From positions 186,001 through 250,000 of the forward strand of contig JACJYP010000004.1 in NCBI GenBank assembly GCA_020636045.1: a DNA stretch of 64,000 nt, in the 5' to 3' direction. Shown one piece after another: positions 60,435 to 64,000 of this stretch. Below the pieces are notes generated by a model. It made no database searches. It was not told the DNA's origin and saw nothing but the letters and a program-made list of their open reading frames with translations. Position 1 is the first letter of the stretch. Each line of letters begins with the position of its first letter. Origin of the DNA: Lewinellaceae bacterium. GTDB lineage: Bacteria; Bacteroidota; Bacteroidia; Chitinophagales; Saprospiraceae. The translations under genes and the position numbers were made by a program.

Positions 60435-61058
60435 CTACTTGATCAGGGCGATATTGAGCCCGACGATCAGGCGGGCGGGATTATTGCTGAAATGGTATTT
60501 GTCGCCGAAAAACGTGATGTGGTCGCCCGCCTTGTTGAAGTTGCCTTCGTAGCGGATATCGGCGGAAAAGCGGCCCGTACCGATGGTCAGACCGGCCTGC
60601 CAGCCCCAGGTAAACTGTTTCCAGCGGGCGGCGTAGCCGTCGAAGTCGGTGAGTTCGGAACTGCTGCTGAGGTAGTAGTGGCCGACAGGACCGCCGTGCA
60701 GGCGCAGGGGTCCGGCGGTAAAACCGACCAGCAACGGGAGGTCGAGGTAGTGATATTTTTCGTTCTTGATCACCTCGCCGATCGACGATTCGCCGACCTT
60801 ATAGTCCGTTTTGTTGGAGTTAAAAATGATCTCGGGCTGAAAGAACACCTTTTCGCCGATACGGAAATAAGCGCCGAACTGTGTTCCGAACTTGAATTTG
60901 TCGACCCCGAAATTAAACGAGGTATCGCCGCCGCCGATGAGGATATCCCCGGGTTTTACGACCTGTGAATTCACGCCACCCTTCAGACCAAAGGAGAACT
61001 GCGCCTCCGCGGTATGGGCAATGGCTATCAATGCAAATACTAAAAACAGATTTTTCAT
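60435..61058 (-). CDS. Outer-membrane beta-barrel protein
   Basis: A 207-residue protein with signal MKNLFLVFALIAIAHTAEAQ. Alternating hydrophobic strands ending in aromatic residues (FSFGLKGGVNSQVV, KFGTQFGAYFRIGEKVFFQPEIIF, KYHYLDLPLLVGFTAGPLRLHGGPVGHYYL, FTWGWQAGLTIGTGRFSADIRYEGNF) and a final ..NNPARLIVGLNIALIK match the small PorT/OmpA-like eight-stranded outer-membrane barrels (OMP_b-brl). Function unknown. It is transcribed toward a repeat cluster and a terminator. Confidence 0.85.
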   Translation of the reverse strand: MKNLFLVFALIAIAHTAEAQFSFGLKGGVNSQVVKPGDILIGGGDTSFNFGVDKFKFGTQFGAYFRIGEKVFFQPEIIFNSNKTDYKVGESSIGEVIKNEKYHYLDLPLLVGFTAGPLRLHGGPVGHYYLSSSSELTDFDGYAARWKQFTWGWQAGLTIGTGRFSADIRYEGNFNKAGDHITFFGDKYHFSNNPARLIVGLNIALIK

Positions 61059-61203
61059 ACGGATTGAATGTGTGTGTTGGTTGAGTTTCTGAAAAAACGG
61101 CCCGGTGCTGGAAATTCGTGCACGGCAGGCGTTTTCAGGGCCTTGTTTAACCTTTTGCTAACCTGCAGGAAAAGATTACGTGAAAATTCAGGGAGTATCC
61201 TCT

Positions 61204-61211
61204 TACTTTTG
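61204..61211 (+). promoter_or_regulatory. -7 element of engB
   Basis: TACTTTTG (exact TAnnTTTG) ends 11 bases before the ATG at 61223, so the leader should be only a few bases. No convincing -33. Confidence 0.55.
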
Positions 61212-61222
61212 TGCGCTCAGCC

Positions 61223-61813
61223 ATGGAAGTTAAAAGTGCCGAATTTGTAGCCAGTTTCCCGAAACAAAGCCTTTGCCCCAAAGATGGCAGACCTGAATTC
61301 GCATTCATCGGTCGCTCGAACGTCGGGAAGTCATCCCTCATCAACATGCTGACAAAAAAGGGCCTGGCAAAAGTGTCGGGCACCCCTGGCAAGACCCAAC
61401 TGCTCAACTATTTTCTCATCAACCATACCTGGTACCTGGTGGACCTGCCGGGTTACGGATACGCGCGGGTGTCGAAAGGGCAGCAGCAGGCGCTGGCCAA
61501 AATGATCGACGGCTACCTGCTCAACCGCCAGGAACTGATGCTGGCCTTCCTGCTGATCGACCCCAACATTCCGCCCAGGCCGATCGACATCGATTTTATC
61601 AACCGGCTGGGAGAACACGCGATCCCCTTTGCCCTCGTTTTTACCAAAGCCGACCAAAGCAGCAAGGCGAAACTGGAAAAGAACATCGCGGCGTTCATGA
61701 AGGCCCTGTCCGAAACCTGGGAATCCCTGCCCCCCTACTTCATCACCTCTTCCGCGCGCAGAACCGGCAAGGAAGAAATACTCGGTTACATCGGCGAGAT
61801 CATCGGGAGATGA
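61223..61813 (+). CDS. engB: Ribosome biogenesis GTPase EngB (YsxC/YihA)
   Basis: A 196-residue GTPase; the ATG at 61223 (MEVKSAEFVASFPKQSLCPKDGRPEFAFIG) gives the family start. G1 GRSNVGKSSLI, G2 T in TPGKTQLLNYF, G3 DLPGYG, G4 TKAD and G5 SSARR are present. It helps assemble the large ribosomal subunit. The stop overlaps the acyltransferase start (ATGA 61810-61813). A very short leader follows from the -7 element. It should be essential in many bacteria. Confidence 0.96.
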   Translation: MEVKSAEFVASFPKQSLCPKDGRPEFAFIGRSNVGKSSLINMLTKKGLAKVSGTPGKTQLLNYFLINHTWYLVDLPGYGYARVSKGQQQALAKMIDGYLLNRQELMLAFLLIDPNIPPRPIDIDFINRLGEHAIPFALVFTKADQSSKAKLEKNIAAFMKALSETWESLPPYFITSSARRTGKEEILGYIGEIIGR

Positions 61814-63543
61814 AGCCACCACAAGCGAATACTGTGAAAAAGGAGATCAATACATATCCAAGGGTGATCGAACGCATCGAAGACTGGCCGATCTACCGGC
61901 TGAGCAAGGATCGTTCGGAATTTATCCGTGAAATCGACGAATTTACTTTCAACCGGCTGGCAAAACGCCATAAAAAGGACCTGGCGGACGTCATCGTCAA
62001 GACCATTTACCAGGAACGCATCCGCATCAAGGAAGCGCCCTGGAAGGTGGACCCACCCAACGAACGCCAGTTCTGGAACCGGGTCAGCAAACGGCTGATC
62101 AAAAAAACGCTCGACCGCAACGATCAGGAAGCAAAAGAAGCGGCGGAAGACATCCTGCAAAAGATCATCCACCGGTATTCGGAAGAGATCGTCGGCACCT
62201 TCCAGATCCCTACGTTCCGCTTCGCCCAGCGCTTCCTGACGGCCTTTTTCAACCGTCTGTTCAACGCCGCCGTCGGCAAAAGCCTGCGCGCGATCTTCCG
62301 CGGGCGCCGGCACCTCTACGAGCGCCTCAACGTCGTCGGAGAAGTGGAAACCCTGCGCGCCCTGTTCGACCACGGCACGGTGGTGGTCGTGCCCACGCAC
62401 TCCAGCAATCTCGATTCCATCCTCGTCGGCTATGCCATGGACCAGATCATGGGCCTGCCCTCGTTCAGTTACGGCGCGGGGCTCAATTTGTACAATTTCG
62501 GCCCGGCAGCCTATTTCATGAACCGACTGGGCGCCTACCGCGTAGACAGGCGCAAAAAAAATCCCATCTACCTGGAAACGCTGAAAACCATGAGCATGCT
62601 CAGCATCCGGCGCGGCGTGAACAGCCTGTTCTTCCCCGGCGGCACCCGCTCGCGCTCCGGTCAACTCGAGTCCGAACTGAAAATGGGCCTCATGGGTACC
62701 GCCGTCGAGGCACAAAGGGTGCTTTGCCAGGCCGATTCGGAGAAAAAAGTATTCATCGTACCGCTCGTGATCTGTTACAACTTCGTGCTCGAAGCGCCGT
62801 TCCTGATCGAGCAGCACCTCCGGATGACAGGGCGTGAGAACTACATCCGCCTGAAAGACGAAGGCACCAGCGTCCGCGCCTGGTTCCGGTTTATCTGGCG
62901 ATTTTTCTCCACCACCAGCGATATTACCCTGAGCGTGGGGCGGCCGATGGATGTGCTGGGCAATTTTGTGGACCAGCAGGGGCGGAGTTTCGACCGTTTC
63001 GGCAACGAACTGAACGTACGCGACTATTTTGCTTCTGCGCAGGGGGTGAATGTAGACCGACAGCGGGAAGAAGAGTACACCAAACTGCTGGCAGAGCGCA
63101 TCGTGGAGCGCTATCACGTTGAAAATGTCGTGCTGAGCAGCCAGTTGGTCGCGTATGCCGTGTTCGAGTTGCTGCTCCATGAAAACCCCAAACTAGACCT
63201 GTTTGGCATCCTGCGACTGCCGCCCGACGATTACCTTTTCCCCTTCCGGGCGGTGGAAGAGGTGGTGGAGCAGATGCAGGCCACCTTATTCGAAATGGAA
63301 AAACAGGAAAAGATCCGCCTCGCGCCGGAACTGCACCGCGCTGCCGACGATGTGGTGCGCGACGGCGTAAAAAACCTCGGCATTTTCCACACGGAAAAAC
63401 CGCTCGGGTTCAGCAAGTCCGGCGACATCGTGTCTTCCAACTTCCGCGTGCTTTATTTTTATCACAACCGCCTGGAAAACTACCACCTCGACAAGGCCGT
63501 CCAGTGGAAGTCGCAGGAGATCGAGGTATTGAAACTGGATTGA
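61810..63543 (+). CDS. Glycerol-3-phosphate/1-acylglycerol-3-phosphate acyltransferase (PlsB-like)
   Basis: A 577-residue acyltransferase. The catalytic block is HSSNLD (HX4D, in VPTHSSNLDSILVG), then GLNLYNFGPAAYFMNRLGAYRVDR, FPGGTRSRSGQLESELKMGLMGT and a later VPLVICYNFVLEAPFLI. The long N-terminal part (~1-190) and C-terminal part (~400-577) are typical of PlsB-like large enzymes rather than short PlsC. It acylates glycerol-3-phosphate or lysophosphatidate at the membrane surface for phospholipid synthesis. Coupled to engB by ATGA. The exact acceptor is not decided by the sequence. Confidence 0.9.
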   Translation: MKPPQANTVKKEINTYPRVIERIEDWPIYRLSKDRSEFIREIDEFTFNRLAKRHKKDLADVIVKTIYQERIRIKEAPWKVDPPNERQFWNRVSKRLIKKTLDRNDQEAKEAAEDILQKIIHRYSEEIVGTFQIPTFRFAQRFLTAFFNRLFNAAVGKSLRAIFRGRRHLYERLNVVGEVETLRALFDHGTVVVVPTHSSNLDSILVGYAMDQIMGLPSFSYGAGLNLYNFGPAAYFMNRLGAYRVDRRKKNPIYLETLKTMSMLSIRRGVNSLFFPGGTRSRSGQLESELKMGLMGTAVEAQRVLCQADSEKKVFIVPLVICYNFVLEAPFLIEQHLRMTGRENYIRLKDEGTSVRAWFRFIWRFFSTTSDITLSVGRPMDVLGNFVDQQGRSFDRFGNELNVRDYFASAQGVNVDRQREEEYTKLLAERIVERYHVENVVLSSQLVAYAVFELLLHENPKLDLFGILRLPPDDYLFPFRAVEEVVEQMQATLFEMEKQEKIRLAPELHRAADDVVRDGVKNLGIFHTEKPLGFSKSGDIVSSNFRVLYFYHNRLENYHLDKAVQWKSQEIEVLKLD

Positions 63544-63571
63544 AAGGCAAAACCCACAGACAATAACGACC

Positions 63572-64000
63572 ATGCAATACGAAAATTTACAGATTGCCCT
63601 TGAAAACAACATTGCGGTGGTGACCATCAGCCGCGAAAAGGCCCTGAATGCGCTGAACACGCAGACCATGCTCGAACTGAAACACTTTTTCGAGGAAAGC
63701 GCGCACGGGATCGAAGGGCTGAAAGGGGTGGTGCTGACCGGCGCGGGTGAAAAAGCCTTTGTGGCAGGCGCCGACATTACGGAATTCAAGGACCTCAGCC
63801 CGGCGGAGGGCATGAAATTCGCCAAGCGCGGCCAGGACATCTTCTTTCTCATCGAACGGTTTCACCGGCCGGTGGTCGCTGCAGTCAACGGCTTTGCGCT
63901 CGGCGGCGGCTGCGAACTCGCCATGGCCTGCCACCTGCGCGTCGCCGGTGAAAAGGCAAAATTCGGCCAGCCTGAGGTAAATCTCGGACTGATACCCGGC
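63572..64000 (+). CDS. Enoyl-CoA hydratase/isomerase family protein (3' end outside window)
   Basis: From ATG 63572 (MQYENLQIALENNIAVVTISREKALNALN) 143 codons run to the window edge without a stop, so the gene continues. Crotonase-fold motifs: the oxyanion loop AFVAGADITEF and PVVAAVNGFALGGGCELAMACHLRVAGEKAKFGQPEVNLGLIPG. The two oxyanion-hole segments (AGADI and GGGCELA) are intact. The catalytic Glu of LxxGLxPG-type region is just at the edge. It hydrates or isomerises enoyl-CoA esters in fatty-acid breakdown or related pathways. It follows the acyltransferase gene by 28 bases. Confidence 0.93.
   Translation, partial: MQYENLQIALENNIAVVTISREKALNALNTQTMLELKHFFEESAHGIEGLKGVVLTGAGEKAFVAGADITEFKDLSPAEGMKFAKRGQDIFFLIERFHRPVVAAVNGFALGGGCELAMACHLRVAGEKAKFGQPEVNLGLIPG

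Noticed and set aside
61786..63180. 464-residue minus-strand open frame
   Set aside because: Antisense to the acyltransferase with intact catalytic motifs on the plus strand.

Overview
The window looks like a chromosomal segment of a Bacteroidota bacterium, probably Saprospiria (Lewinella/Haliscomenobacter-like). The lineage signs are: promoters of the Bacteroidota type (TAnnTTTG at -7); many secreted proteins with type IX secretion (T9SS) C-terminal sorting domains or the gliding-type C-terminal domain; FISUMP, DUF4038 and LytTR proteins; an atpD-atpC pair split from the rest of the ATP synthase operon; and GC-rich coding DNA interrupted by AT-rich accessory stretches. The placement below phylum is inference.

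Layout. 1-8.6 kb: 3' end of smc, a YCII lipoprotein, a DUF72 protein, ppk1 coupled to a J-domain-like protein, tRNA-Gly(GCC) and tRNA-Leu(TAA), then small secreted and GNAT genes. 8.6-19.3 kb: two large T9SS surface proteins, a PBP4-type D,D-carboxypeptidase, a lipoprotein, ftsY, a LytTR response regulator and a LysM lytic transglycosylase. 19.3-27 kb: atpD-atpC, a small GNAT, pirin, DoxX-like, a sodium:solute symporter, a PfkB kinase and an alpha/beta hydrolase. 27.2-32.5 kb: a tightly coupled catabolic operon (two SDRs, FAH-type hydrolase, lactonase, DUF4038 glycosidase) that fits the non-phosphorylating oxidation of L-fucose or a related deoxy sugar; the dehydratase of that route is not present. 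32.5-45.3 kb: accessory stretch with an integrin-like vWA protein, a membrane protein joining an effector-associated domain (EAD) to FISUMP, a MITE, T9SS proteins including a tandem pair that looks gene-converted, a Cys-rich secreted protein, and a 42-bp tandem repeat array. 45.3-54.2 kb: Nudix, DAACS and MFS transporters, a long intergenic region of decayed palindromic repeats, a secreted protein, lpdA and a histidine-phosphatase lipoprotein.

54.2-57.3 kb is the most unusual part. It is an AT-rich island that opens with three consecutive long hairpins, the last ending in an attC-like GTTAGGC. It then carries a winged-helix-like/TIR/EAD gene, a small membrane protein, a second membrane or helical protein, and a truncated second TIR-like gene coupled by ATGA. 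Nearly every gene there is broken by one-base shifts, almost all at A or T homopolymers, while the peptides on either side stay coherent. Either the sequence has homopolymer-length errors or these are very young pseudogenes. The domain set suggests an NTPase-free TIR conflict or defence module.

57.3-64 kb: a small membrane protein, a serine beta-lactamase-fold hydrolase, a cupin, a glycine-zipper pseudogene, a HemJ-like protein, a beta-barrel protein, engB coupled to a PlsB-like acyltransferase, and the 5' part of an enoyl-CoA hydratase gene. Recurrent intergenic repeats (a GCAGTnGCAGT family at three loci and a roughly 106-bp palindrome at two) mark the genome as rich in small non-autonomous elements.
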